Part shown: in pieces, positions 1 through 8,817 of the stretch
Numbering within the stretch: the stretch's first letter is position 1
How the letters are laid out: each line of letters starts with the position of its first letter
DNA from: an uncultured Chromatiaceae bacterium
GTDB lineage: Bacteria; Pseudomonadota; Gammaproteobacteria; Enterobacterales; Alteromonadaceae
DNA length: 64,000 nt
Assembly: GCA_937978655.1 (NCBI GenBank)
Contig: CALJUX010000020.1
Span: 182,166-246,165 of the forward strand
Reading direction: 5' to 3'
Made by a program: the position numbers and the translations under genes
Notes under the pieces: generated by a model
Databases searched by the model: none
Told to the model about the DNA's origin: nothing
The model's input: the letters and a program-made list of their open reading frames with translations, nothing else

Positions 1-31
1 ACGGTTTTCATTGAAGGGACTAGTTTTTAAT

Positions 32-1234
32 TCATTCATCTTCAATCGATTTCAGCTCATTAATAAATTCTGCTAGTGACAATAATTCGCCACGAATGCT
101 TTTCGGATAGTTGTCATGCAACGGTTTTGGCACAACTAATTTAACCCCGGCGTCTTTCATTTCCTGAAATTGGTTCTCTGAAACGCCATGCTGCATCGTG
201 AAGAGATGCTTTATTTTTATTCTGTTTGCCTCATTTAAAATCTGACGCCATCTGTCTTTACAAGTCGTCTTCACAGCAAGCATTCTCAATCCACTATCAG
301 GAAACGAATTGTCCCGGTAACAGTCAATGGTGGGAAAAATAAAGTCCGGCTTTTTATTACCCTCTGTACTTGCTTGGGTAGAAAACTGAGTGACGCCATT
401 TTCAGCAAAGATCTTTTCGAGATGTAGTTCCAACGAGCGACCAGCTCTGGATTTTCTCCTGTTGCTGACCGAATTTGCAGTCGCCATGAACTCATCCATA
501 TTTTTGAAACCATCACTAATAGTTTGAAGAAAAATATTTTCTTCAATTTTCTTAAATAACAAATACTCAGCGTCTCTTCGTTTCATGAGCAATTTATCAG
601 GATCATCGTTATAGCTTTTTAGATTCTCCGATACATAGGAAACGAGCTCCAAGCCGGTTGGAAATTCGTTTGCCCACTCGGCAGGGATTTCGGCCACTTT
701 GGCCGTGTCGTATCTGTTACCGACCCCTTGAAGAAGCTTTGACGCTTGACCATACATCGGTTCACCAGGAACAACTTCACCGACAAAAGTTTCTAATTCT
801 GCTTCTTCTGCAAGTGAGCTACAGACCCAAACTTCGAGATGACTAGCATCTCTTCCCGTGGACTGGTTAAAAGCAAAAACCACTGCAGCACCAGTCAAAT
901 CGACATTTTGTATTGGAGACTGCTTGCCACCCCATCGGGTGATTCGTTTTTCATTTCTGGTTTTTCCAAAGAACCTATTGTTGTAATAAATTGCCCGGAC
1001 AGTTGAGGAAAACTGTGGTAGTGGACTCACAATCAACGATTTAAAATTAACAGATGGATTTTCCACACTCTTGGTATCAATCGACGGGAATACACTTGCC
1101 AGAAACTCATTTGAAAAATAAACGCCAACCTGATGTCCACCCGATGCGCCTGTGTCGTTGGCAGATAATCGCTTGATATAAAGTTGCCAGTTGCTACCAG
1201 AATACTTTTCATACAACCATTCAATAAACGTCAT
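32..1234 (-). CDS. ecoRIIR: Type IIE restriction endonuclease, EcoRII family (CCWGG)
   Basis: This 400-residue protein cleaves unmethylated CCWGG DNA and needs a second copy of the site as allosteric effector. It can be followed along its whole length against R.EcoRII (about 404 residues). The N-terminal effector domain keeps YIKRLSANDTGASGGHQVG (residues 19-37) and FGKTRNEKRITRWG. The C-terminal catalytic domain keeps SNRRKSRAG, the acidic KKPDF (about residue 295) and the catalytic lysines in AVKTTCKDRW (about 318-328), a PD-(D/E)XK-type site. The start is supported by AGGG seven bases upstream. The gene is divergent from its cognate methylase at 1393. It is visibly more AT-rich than most of the window, suggesting transfer. 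It looks intact. Function is inferred from clear family identity. Confidence 0.95.
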   Translation of the reverse strand: MTFIEWLYEKYSGSNWQLYIKRLSANDTGASGGHQVGVYFSNEFLASVFPSIDTKSVENPSVNFKSLIVSPLPQFSSTVRAIYYNNRFFGKTRNEKRITRWGGKQSPIQNVDLTGAAVVFAFNQSTGRDASHLEVWVCSSLAEEAELETFVGEVVPGEPMYGQASKLLQGVGNRYDTAKVAEIPAEWANEFPTGLELVSYVSENLKSYNDDPDKLLMKRRDAEYLLFKKIEENIFLQTISDGFKNMDEFMATANSVSNRRKSRAGRSLELHLEKIFAENGVTQFSTQASTEGNKKPDFIFPTIDCYRDNSFPDSGLRMLAVKTTCKDRWRQILNEANRIKIKHLFTMQHGVSENQFQEMKDAGVKLVVPKPLHDNYPKSIRGELLSLAEFINELKSIEDE

Positions 1235-1392
1235 TCACTGTCCCTGTAAAACGATTCAAAAAACCACGATAAAACAAATTGTCTTATAAGTCAGCGTATT
1301 ACAAATTTTTTAATTCAAAAACAACTCAATCATAAAAAAAAGGGAAAATCGTGTGATAAAGTTCTACACAAAACTCCCAGAGAGCTTAAAAA
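1235..1392. promoter_or_regulatory. Divergent promoter region between EcoRII endonuclease and methylase
   Basis: This 158-base AT-rich spacer separates the two outward-reading start codons, so both promoters must lie here. A sequence AGAG stands about nine bases before the methylase ATG. No controller-protein gene is present, so autoregulation by the methylase is a reasonable inference, but I cannot point to a specific operator. Confidence 0.55.
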
Positions 1393-3093
1393 ATGACCCG
1401 CGATATCGTTACCCTTGGCGACCAATTAAACGAACAGCTCAACAAAAAAGATGAGCAAAGCGCCAAGAGACTCTTAAAGCTACTGATTGAAATCTATGAT
1501 CAAAAGAATCTGGCTATCAAACTTCATGCACTGGGTTTTAACACAAGCAGGGAAAGCTTAAACAAGTTAACCAAAGATCCGGAATCTGTGAGTGTTGGAC
1601 TGGACGAACGAGCGATGAAGCTTATACGCGACAACCTCCTGCCAGCTAAACCTTCTCATTGGGGCGAACCGGATTTTAGGTTTATTGATCTGTTTGCCGG
1701 TATTGGTGGATTGCGCAAAGGTTTTGAAGAAATTGGCGGTAAATGCGTGTTTACAAGCGAATGGGAACCGCGGGCGCGCCGTACTTACCTGGCAAACCAC
1801 TATGTCGATGAGCACGAATTACCTTATTTCATTGATACTGAAGAAGAAAGCCCGGATAAAAACCGTTCTTTCATGGATATCACTAAAGTCACTCAAAGCG
1901 GAAATACGCTTCTTAGTGATGAAGAGAAAGCAGCCCACATTCGCAAGCATATTCCTGAGCATGATTTATTGCTTGCTGGTTTTCCTTGCCAGCCGTTCTC
2001 AATTGCAGGTGTTTCAAAAAAGAACTCTTTGGGGCGTGCTCATGGTTTCGAGTGTGAAACACAAGGCACACTTTTCTTTGACGTTGAGAAAATTATTGAA
2101 GCGCGTAAACCGAAGTTTTTTGTGCTTGAAAACGTTAAAAATCTGAAGAACCACGACAAAGGGAATACGTTTGCAACCATTATCAGGACCTTAGACAGGC
2201 TTGGATATTGGATACTCGATATCAGTGATGCTGGAGACTCCGTTGAAGATGCAATTACAAATGTCAGAAAACGGAAAAATGAGCCGACCATTATTGATGG
2301 TATCCACTTCATCCCACAGCACAGAGAACGTATTGTCCTTGTCGGCATTAGAATGGATCTGGTAAACGCAAACCCCTATCTAAAAGACCTTTCATTGAAC
2401 CAGATTGAAAAGCCTGAAAGTCGTTACACAATGGCGGACATACTCTGCGGCCTAAGTAAAAACGAAAAGCAAAAATATACCCTGACCCCTAACCTTTGGA
2501 ATTATCTTTACCACTACGCACTGAAGCACCAGACAAAGGGGAATGGATTCGGTTTTGGCTTGGTTGATCCAACGGATGCCAAGGCCGTCACAAGAACATT
2601 GTCAGCCAGATATTACAAAGACGGCTCGGAGATACTGATAAACCAATCAGGCCTAGAGATTGCTTATCTTGAAGATAAGAAAAAATATGCAATTGAAAAG
2701 AACCTTGACCGTGAATCTTATGCCAGAGGTTTTGCTGATAGATTCCATTTGGAAAATCCGACTGCCACCTCAAGCCAATTAATCGAAGAGATAAAACGAG
2801 GGGAGCAGGAATATGATGAAAAACATGGCAGATATGCTCATCAGTTTGACGCGTTGTTTAAAACTCCACGACGTTTAACACCCAAGGAATGTGCAAGACT
2901 TATGGGGTTTGAAAAACCAGAATTCGACAGAAACGATGCAGACAAGGATTTTAGGATTGTTTGCGCTGATGCAAGCGCATATAAACAGTTCGGCAATTCA
3001 GTTGTGGTGCCAGTATTTAGAGCTGTCGCTAAATTACTGCAACCCCATTTAAAGGCGCTTGGAGCCTCTGGTAAAGACTTACATACCAAGTAA
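1393..3093 (+). CDS. ecoRIIM: DNA (cytosine-5) methyltransferase, Dcm / M.EcoRII family
   Basis: This 566-residue enzyme methylates the inner cytosine of CCWGG, protecting the host from the neighbouring EcoRII nuclease. All main C5-methylase motifs are visible: SAM-binding FIDLFAGIGG (about residue 96), the catalytic Cys in AGFPCQPFS (about 197), ENVKN (about 245), QHRERIVLVG (about 309), RRLTPKECARLMGFE and the C-terminal YKQFGNSVVVPV. The N-terminal helical extension matches Dcm (QIYD/EIYD, LNGVG/LHALGF). The protein is about 90 residues longer than Dcm. Much of the excess is a charged insert between SARYYKDG and RRLTPKE, at the end of the target-recognition region. Similarity of the recognition region argues for CCWGG specificity. 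Confidence 0.95.
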   Translation: MTRDIVTLGDQLNEQLNKKDEQSAKRLLKLLIEIYDQKNLAIKLHALGFNTSRESLNKLTKDPESVSVGLDERAMKLIRDNLLPAKPSHWGEPDFRFIDLFAGIGGLRKGFEEIGGKCVFTSEWEPRARRTYLANHYVDEHELPYFIDTEEESPDKNRSFMDITKVTQSGNTLLSDEEKAAHIRKHIPEHDLLLAGFPCQPFSIAGVSKKNSLGRAHGFECETQGTLFFDVEKIIEARKPKFFVLENVKNLKNHDKGNTFATIIRTLDRLGYWILDISDAGDSVEDAITNVRKRKNEPTIIDGIHFIPQHRERIVLVGIRMDLVNANPYLKDLSLNQIEKPESRYTMADILCGLSKNEKQKYTLTPNLWNYLYHYALKHQTKGNGFGFGLVDPTDAKAVTRTLSARYYKDGSEILINQSGLEIAYLEDKKKYAIEKNLDRESYARGFADRFHLENPTATSSQLIEEIKRGEQEYDEKHGRYAHQFDALFKTPRRLTPKECARLMGFEKPEFDRNDADKDFRIVCADASAYKQFGNSVVVPVFRAVAKLLQPHLKALGASGKDLHTK

Positions 3094-3165
3094 TCGCTGC
3101 GTCTGAGGATGCGTAACAACAGACTAAAACAAGTTTGTTGTTGTGCTTCCTCAAACAAATCCACC

Positions 3166-4848
3166 CTACCACTCCGCCACCTGTAACCGTTGTTTAATCC
3201 CTGCCGACTGGAACTGTAAGGCTTCAAATACCACGTCGAAATCTGTGCAGTTGTCCGCGATGTTGGGCAGGGACAACGCGGCTTCGGTGAAGAACCGTTT
3301 TTGTTCGGTTTGATTTTGCCAGGCTTGTTGCCACCAGTCGGTGATTTGGCTGCGTGAGGTGTGCAGGCGCTGCCGGCTTGGTAAGCGGTCGCTTTTTTGC
3401 CGGTTCTCGGCGCTGCTGGCTGGTAGCAGGTTCCACAGGTCGTTGTTCGGCCAGTAGCTAAATGGCAGGCAATGGTCGATGTCGTAGCTGTACAGTGGCT
3501 TGCCGCTCCAGACGCTGCGCACGTCTTCGCCTGCACTACGTAGCGTTTCAACTTTTTTCCTGACAAAACCGGTGTCGTGCTGTCGGTCGAGCCAGCGCAG
3601 ATGATGATGGTAGGTATCCAGCGTCAGGCCTTGCTGCTGATTTTGCTGATATTTTTGCATTTCACTGACCCACTGCTGCACCAGCAAGGGTTCTATCCAG
3701 CAGCCATAGACCCGAAAACAATCCCACATGGATTCACTGAGTTCAAACTGGCCGTAACTTTCAAGGAATACTCTGTCCAGTAACACAATGTCGCGGCGGG
3801 TGGTTTTTTCCCGCTGCATCCGGAACAGCCGGTTGTCTTTTTGCCCTTGCCAGATGTAAGTGACCGGGCCGTCTTTGATGGTTTTCAGCGTATCACTGAA
3901 CAGCTGTTGTAATGCAACGGCTTCTGCGCCGCTGAACAGCGTGCCGACGGCGAAATCGTCCGCGGTCAGATGCTTTAATGCCAGCCAGCCCTGCGCTGTG
4001 ACAAAACCTAAGCCTTTGGCAGGGTCCGAGTTTTGCTGAATATTGTTGTCAACCAGACGCTTAAACAAGCGGATCCAATAAAGCGCCACCAACCCGAGTG
4101 AAATCAGTACTTTGCCATCCTGCCGGTCCAGCACAGCGCCCGGATGCGCGTCGGCAATCCGCACCAACGTGCGTAGCAGCGCCAGTTTGTAGGTGGAGGA
4201 TTTGCTGTCGTTCAGCACGATATGGCGGATGCGGCTGAGGCTGGCGCTGCCATCGTCCGGCAATTCCAGCACCAGCGTTTGCCACTGCACATCGGCCCTG
4301 CCGCCACTGTCAGCCGTTTTGTCGCTGATAAAACGCAGCACCAAACCAAACTGTTTGGCCAGCTGTTCCACTTCGTCGACGCTGACCGGAAAAGCCTGCC
4401 GGCCGTCAGTAAATTTGCCGTAGCGCAGGCTTAAGACAAAACGTCCGCCTGGGGCCAGTAAATTGGCAATTTTGCGAAAAGCGCGTTCGCGATCAGAGGG
4501 CGCAATATGCATCCAGACCGCGCTTAACAAAATGGTTTGAAATTGCAGATTCAGCTGATAACAGGCTTTGAGTTCTGGCAGGCTGTCGCAAAGCCATTGC
4601 ACTTTTTCGGCCGTTTTTAGCTGGCCGATATTACGCAAATCCGTGGCCGGCTCCACTGCGATGACCTGACAACCCTGCTCAGCCAGCCACAACGCATCAC
4701 GGCCACTACCAGCGCCGATATCCAGCACCAGGCCTTGCTGCGGCCAATACGGCTGCCAGCTTTGATGCACCTGCGCAAAACTCAGCGCATCATATTGCGC
4801 TGCGTATAATTTGGCGCCCTGATGGTAAATGTCCTGGGTTTTATTCAT
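3166..4848 (-). CDS. Class I SAM methyltransferase fused to HNH endonuclease domain
   Basis: The 560-residue product has two recognisable ends. Residues 1-180 form a class I methyltransferase fold with the SAM-binding loop VLDIGAGSGRDALWLAEQG, an acidic strand-2 end (VIAVEPA) and the late LLAPGGRFVLSLR strand. The C-terminal part carries an HNH-like signature, YDIDHCLPFSYW followed by NDLWNLLP and an ENRQKSDRLPS tail (about residues 454-490). The middle 250 residues are helical and unrecognised. The methylase half lacks a DPPY/NPPY or PCQ catalytic motif, so it resembles small-molecule, RNA or protein methylases rather than DNA methylases. I chose the ATG at 4848 because AGGG lies six bases upstream; two in-frame ATG/near-start codons lie further upstream (4854, 4893). 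It sits between EcoRII and a putative regulon of unknown proteins, suggesting defence. Substrate is unknown. Confidence 0.7.
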   Translation of the reverse strand: MNKTQDIYHQGAKLYAAQYDALSFAQVHQSWQPYWPQQGLVLDIGAGSGRDALWLAEQGCQVIAVEPATDLRNIGQLKTAEKVQWLCDSLPELKACYQLNLQFQTILLSAVWMHIAPSDRERAFRKIANLLAPGGRFVLSLRYGKFTDGRQAFPVSVDEVEQLAKQFGLVLRFISDKTADSGGRADVQWQTLVLELPDDGSASLSRIRHIVLNDSKSSTYKLALLRTLVRIADAHPGAVLDRQDGKVLISLGLVALYWIRLFKRLVDNNIQQNSDPAKGLGFVTAQGWLALKHLTADDFAVGTLFSGAEAVALQQLFSDTLKTIKDGPVTYIWQGQKDNRLFRMQREKTTRRDIVLLDRVFLESYGQFELSESMWDCFRVYGCWIEPLLVQQWVSEMQKYQQNQQQGLTLDTYHHHLRWLDRQHDTGFVRKKVETLRSAGEDVRSVWSGKPLYSYDIDHCLPFSYWPNNDLWNLLPASSAENRQKSDRLPSRQRLHTSRSQITDWWQQAWQNQTEQKRFFTEAALSLPNIADNCTDFDVVFEALQFQSAGIKQRLQVAEW

Positions 4849-4925
4849 ACGCATCCCTGCAGCGCCCACAACGGCTTCGGGCTTTTGTACCAATACTCAC
4901 CAAATTCTGCAATCCGTTTACACCA

Positions 4926-5639
4926 CTACAACCATTGCGTGAACATATTCACTGCGTTCAACTCTGGCCGGGTTAACAGCAGCATTTTGGCTGGCGGTGC
5001 CTGGTCAGACATTTCGAATATCAGCTTGATATTGGCGGTGCCGGCTGGCATCAGCGACTGGTAAATGGCTTCCAGAGGGCCGGCAGTCAGGCTGAGGTCG
5101 CAGAAACACCATGACAGCTCAGCACTGGCCTGATGCACGCCAATCGGAATGGACTGACCCAGTGACCAGCGTTCCCGGCCGGACGCCAGTACCAGTGGAC
5201 ATGCGGACATACACTGCGTTTGCGCCAGCTTCAGCGGAAAATCATGTAACTGGTACTGCTCAGCCACGCAGGTGTTCAGGTTGTTTGTATTGATCCATCG
5301 CGCTATCACCACCATCATCAGCGCCATGCCGCCGGGTGAATCAAAACAGATGGCCTGCACGGTTTTTTGCCGGGAAAGCTGCCGCAGACTGAAGTATGTG
5401 TTCACAGCAATCGCGCCCCGCACTAACAAGACATCTTTCACACATTGGCTGTGACTGGCGTTACAGGCATCTGCCCACATCACGTTGTCCAGCATTAAGC
5501 CCTGCTTACCGGCCGGTTGATGCCAGGTCTGAAAATACCTTTGTAGCATTTGATAATTGTGCAGCAGGGTGCAGCCTATCGTTACTATGATGAATGCGCG
5601 AAACGCATAGCTTAAAGCCCAATAAAACCAATCTTTCAT
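4926..5639 (-). CDS. Membrane-anchored ClpP/crotonase-fold (COG3904-like) protein, possible serine protease
   Basis: This 237-residue protein has one N-terminal membrane segment (WALSYAFRAFIIVTIGCTLL) and then a ClpP-like fold outside the membrane. Visible landmarks are the oxyanion-type strand ICFDSPGGMALMM (about residue 100), the candidate nucleophile Ser in QCMSACPLVLASGRER (about 145) and the candidate His in IGVHQ (about 168). These are the ordered positions of the Gly-rich loop, Ser and His in ClpP/SppA-type enzymes. The start at 5639 has AGGAAG five bases upstream; the longer reading from 5861 is an extension into the upstream gene. It lies 47 bases after the 645-residue gene and is probably co-transcribed with it. 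Activity is inferred from motifs only. Confidence 0.6.
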   Translation of the reverse strand: MKDWFYWALSYAFRAFIIVTIGCTLLHNYQMLQRYFQTWHQPAGKQGLMLDNVMWADACNASHSQCVKDVLLVRGAIAVNTYFSLRQLSRQKTVQAICFDSPGGMALMMVVIARWINTNNLNTCVAEQYQLHDFPLKLAQTQCMSACPLVLASGRERWSLGQSIPIGVHQASAELSWCFCDLSLTAGPLEAIYQSLMPAGTANIKLIFEMSDQAPPAKMLLLTRPELNAVNMFTQWL

Positions 5640-5686
5640 AAATACTTCCTGATGAACTGACGACAGCCTGCCGGGCAGGCAGCAAC

Positions 5687-7624
5687 CTAACTTTTTATTT
5701 GTTCTGCTGATGGGTCCGATGGTGGGTCTGCTGGTGGGTCGGCAAACAGACGGCAGAACTCCGGCAGTTTTTGCTGCATTGTTACGGCCAGCTGGGGTTG
5801 ATAACGTTTGGCCCACTGATAGCTCTGTTGATAAAACAGCCAGTAGCCGTCGTGCAGGCAAAGCTGCCGGTCAAAATCATCCGGCACATATGCCAGTGCT
5901 GTGAGCTGTTGAGTGATAGCCAGGTGACAGAGCTTGAAGCTGCGCAGGCGTTTAGGCAGCTCTGCTAACAGCTCGCCGCGCAGGCTCAGTAACTGTTCCA
6001 GCAAGGCTTGAGTCAGCTGTTCAGGCCTTAGCTGTGCGAATAACTCCGGCTGACCTGCCACCGCGCGCACCAGCTGCGCCGGACTTGCCCAATCCGGGAA
6101 CTGCATCGCTAAAGTGGGATGCCAGTTCACCAGCTGGCGGTATTCCCGCTGAGTAATGGCAACCCCGGCATGCCGGATGAGCTGCGGCGCAAAACGAAAG
6201 GCCTGTAAACGCTGCCTCGCGTTTAAACGGGGTAACAACAGCTCAGCCATAGCTGGCGCATCTGATAAGGCTGTGTCGATGAAATCTTGCGAGCGGTCCG
6301 CAGGCAGTAACAACAGCAGCCAGGGGCATTGCGCGATTAATTGCCGCAACTGCGGTTTGTGCAGCGCCATCAGCATCAGATACAACACCTTGAGCTGCTC
6401 CAGCACTGCAGGCAGCGCCGCCACCGTAGACGCCGCCGGCTGCTGCTGCCGCTGGCGAAGCCGGCTTTTAATCAGACGATGTGGCTTTGGGCGGCTTTGT
6501 TGCCACCAGAGCTGCGTCAGATTTGCTAAATCTGCCAGCACAAAAGTCTTACCGGCGGCCGCACTGTTGCGCTGCGCCTGATACAAGCTGAGTGCCGAAC
6601 GCACCTGATGCTGTTGGTCCACATAGATACGGCTGACCGGGCGTTCACCGGGCAGCCCGTCAGTAATGGCGGCCAACAGGGCGGCCTCAAAAAACTCAGC
6701 ACTGACAAATGGCCGCTGTAACCGATGCTGCCACACCCATTGTTGCAACAATTGCGCGGCCGGCTGCGCAGGCCAGAGCTGGCGGTACAACCAGGGCATA
6801 TAACGACAAAGCGGCAGCCGATACACGGCCATCGCCGGCGTCAGCGGCAAATAGCGTAATAACCAGGGTTTAGTCGCCGCCAGTGCACTGATTTGCTGAT
6901 AACTCAATGGCAGCGCTCGGGCTTGCAGCTGACCTTTTACCGGGGGAAGAATATAAGCGTCTGTACTTTGCTGCGCCCCGACAACTAATTGATAAAACAG
7001 CAGCTCAGGCAGCTGAAACACCTCAGCCTCATTCGCCAGCGCGTCTGCCAGCATCGGTAACTCGCAACAGAGCCGGAATAAACAGCAAAAGCGCCGATCC
7101 GACGCGGTATACCGCTGGCCGGCACAATCCAGTAAAAAGTGCTGATAACCATTACTGAGCAGGAACACCGCCGCCCAGCGGGTCTGTTGCAGGCTGGTCA
7201 CGGCGTTCTGAAAACCTAATGCCTCCAGCAGCGCCGCGCCGTCGCTGGACAACGGCTGCCACAATGACCAATGCCCGGCCTGCCCGCGTGCGAACAACCA
7301 ACCCGCAGACAGCCCCTGGGCAATCCAGTGCTGCCACAGTTGCGGCCAGCCAGCCAGATCAGTCAACGACGGCGGTGGCACCAGCTGACCGTTTTCCCAC
7401 CATTGCAGCATTTGCTGCAGGCTTTGCACTTGATATTCACGGCTACAATCACGCCCCGCCAACACCCAATGCAATAAGCTATTGCCGGGTAATTGCCAGA
7501 CGTGTGGCTCCTGCTCCAGTAAGGCCCACTGCTGCGGCCGGCTGATAAAACGCGCCAGTGGCGCCAACGGGCTTTCATGCCCTGCGCTGGCCAGCTCTGC
7601 TGGTGATTCGGCTAAAAGTGTCAT
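5687..7624 (-). CDS. Large helical protein of unknown family, Leu/Gln-rich
   Basis: I do not recognise this 645-residue protein. It has no signal peptide or membrane segment and is rich in Leu, Gln and Ala in a helical-repeat pattern. The C-terminal third contains units such as LAITQQLTALAYVPDDFDR followed by a Cys-Leu pair, faintly like DUF4116 repeats. The tail is a proline/aspartate-rich linker. The ATG at 7624 is chosen because the region upstream to 7741 includes the intergenic operator. The operator-like inverted repeat at 7679-7695 lies 55 bases before this start, and a divergent WYL regulator lies beyond. It is probably the first gene of an operon with the ClpP-like protein and perhaps the methylase-HNH fusion. 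Its position suggests a scaffold or sensor role, but this is a guess. Confidence 0.7.
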   Translation of the reverse strand: MTLLAESPAELASAGHESPLAPLARFISRPQQWALLEQEPHVWQLPGNSLLHWVLAGRDCSREYQVQSLQQMLQWWENGQLVPPPSLTDLAGWPQLWQHWIAQGLSAGWLFARGQAGHWSLWQPLSSDGAALLEALGFQNAVTSLQQTRWAAVFLLSNGYQHFLLDCAGQRYTASDRRFCCLFRLCCELPMLADALANEAEVFQLPELLFYQLVVGAQQSTDAYILPPVKGQLQARALPLSYQQISALAATKPWLLRYLPLTPAMAVYRLPLCRYMPWLYRQLWPAQPAAQLLQQWVWQHRLQRPFVSAEFFEAALLAAITDGLPGERPVSRIYVDQQHQVRSALSLYQAQRNSAAAGKTFVLADLANLTQLWWQQSRPKPHRLIKSRLRQRQQQPAASTVAALPAVLEQLKVLYLMLMALHKPQLRQLIAQCPWLLLLLPADRSQDFIDTALSDAPAMAELLLPRLNARQRLQAFRFAPQLIRHAGVAITQREYRQLVNWHPTLAMQFPDWASPAQLVRAVAGQPELFAQLRPEQLTQALLEQLLSLRGELLAELPKRLRSFKLCHLAITQQLTALAYVPDDFDRQLCLHDGYWLFYQQSYQWAKRYQPQLAVTMQQKLPEFCRLFADPPADPPSDPSAEQIKS

Positions 7625-7678
7625 CGTACTGCTCCTGCCAGGCACTGCCCTTGTCAGCAGCAATGATGCAGGCAGACT

Positions 7679-7695
7679 GCGACAACATAGGTCGC
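7679..7695. promoter_or_regulatory. Inverted-repeat operator A, probable WYL regulator site
   Basis: The sequence GCGACAACATAGGTCGC has perfect 5-bp inverted arms (GCGAC / GTCGC) around seven bases. It sits between the divergent 645-residue gene and the WYL regulator gene. The same repeat recurs at 11049-11065 and, half-degenerate, at 12474-12489. Reading on the minus strand, all three sites are followed 10-12 bases later by CAT(C/T)AT. The sharing is directly seen; the link to the WYL protein is inferred. Confidence 0.65.
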
Positions 7696-7796
7696 GGTAG
7701 CCAACATGCCGGCCAACGCGATACAGACGTGCTTGCACCAAAGCGACTGTGGTATAACCTGCTGATCTGTCACAAGACTGTTGAAAGGACGCCGAG

Positions 7797-8810
7797 ATGT
7801 CTGCCGCTAAATCTCATGCAACCCTGAGCCGGCAATGGGAATTACTCAACCTCATCCCCGAACGGGGGCAGGGCAAAACCGCTGCAGAGCTGATGCAAGC
7901 ATTAACCGACCGAGGCTTTTGCATCAGTAAACGAACGGTGGAACGGGATTTAAACGATCTGACGAGTGTATTTCCGCTGCGGACCGACGACAGCAGCCCG
8001 CAGCGCTGGCTCTGGATGGATAATAAATATATTGAGCTGCCCGGCATCACCGTAGCGGAGGCGGTGATGTTGCAGCTGGTCGAAGGGACCTTACAGCAAA
8101 TTTTGCCGCCGGAAATGCTGCAAGGCTTAAATGGGCGTTTTAATCAGGCGCGGAAAAAACTGCAGGCGCTGGAGCAAAGTAACCAGAACGCCCGCTTATT
8201 TGACAAAATTGCCGTGGTCTCGCCCGGTTTACCGATGATCCCGCCAAAAACACCGCCCAATTTATACGACGCGGTGCAACAGGCGTTAGCGGGTCAATGG
8301 CAGCTGCAAGCGCGCTACACCGCCGTCCGGGACCAGCAGCAAAAAGACTATCTGCTTAACCCGCTGGGGCTGGTGCAACGTGGCCATGTCACTTATCTGG
8401 TGGCCACGGTTGAACCCTACACTGATGTGCGTTTATTTGCCCTGCATCGCTTTGAACATCTGCTATTACAACCCAGCCAGTTACAAACACCCACAGGCTT
8501 TACGCTGGCTGATTATCTGAAAACCGGCGCACTGCAGTTTGCCAATGATCAGGTGATCCAGCTGCAGGCCCGGGTCGGGCCTGAACTGGCGCGATTGCTG
8601 GCAGAGGCGCCGCTGTCGTCTGATATGCAGCTGAGTGTCAGCGACGATGGCTGGTATCAGCTCAGCGCGTCTGTGCATCACGGCTGGCAACTGGAGTGGT
8701 GGATTTTGTCGCATAGCAGCCAGATTATGGTGCAACAACCCGCCACGCTGCGGGCTCGGATCGTCGAGCGCCTGCGGGCAACACAGGCGCTCTATCCGGA
8801 ACTGCGCTAG
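7797..8810 (+). CDS. WYL-domain transcriptional regulator with N-terminal helix-turn-helix
   Basis: This 337-residue protein has a DeoR/HTH_11-type winged helix at about residues 10-60 (the recognition segment is close to CISKRTVERDLNDL). A WYL ligand-sensing domain follows from about residue 130, with the strand pair LLNPLGLVQRGHVTYLVATV and the arginine-bearing RLFALHRFEHL. A C-terminal WCX-like extension completes the fold. WYL proteins such as BrxR and CapW repress defence operons and bind inverted repeats. This one lies between two defence-like operons with inverted repeats in front of both. It is divergent from the 645-residue gene and ends 7 bases from the convergent AAA+ gene. Start at 7797 has GAAAGGA upstream. 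Regulatory targets are inferred from the shared operators. Confidence 0.85.
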   Translation: MSAAKSHATLSRQWELLNLIPERGQGKTAAELMQALTDRGFCISKRTVERDLNDLTSVFPLRTDDSSPQRWLWMDNKYIELPGITVAEAVMLQLVEGTLQQILPPEMLQGLNGRFNQARKKLQALEQSNQNARLFDKIAVVSPGLPMIPPKTPPNLYDAVQQALAGQWQLQARYTAVRDQQQKDYLLNPLGLVQRGHVTYLVATVEPYTDVRLFALHRFEHLLLQPSQLQTPTGFTLADYLKTGALQFANDQVIQLQARVGPELARLLAEAPLSSDMQLSVSDDGWYQLSASVHHGWQLEWWILSHSSQIMVQQPATLRARIVERLRATQALYPELR

Positions 8811-8817
8811 ATCAGGG

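Noticed and set aside
2841..3566. A 241-residue minus-strand reading across the end of the EcoRII methylase
   Set aside because: It is Ser/Thr/Pro-rich noise overlapping two genuine genes.
3166..4848. Type IIG restriction-modification enzyme
   Set aside because: The methylase half lacks the DNA-methylase catalytic motifs, so that label is not supported.
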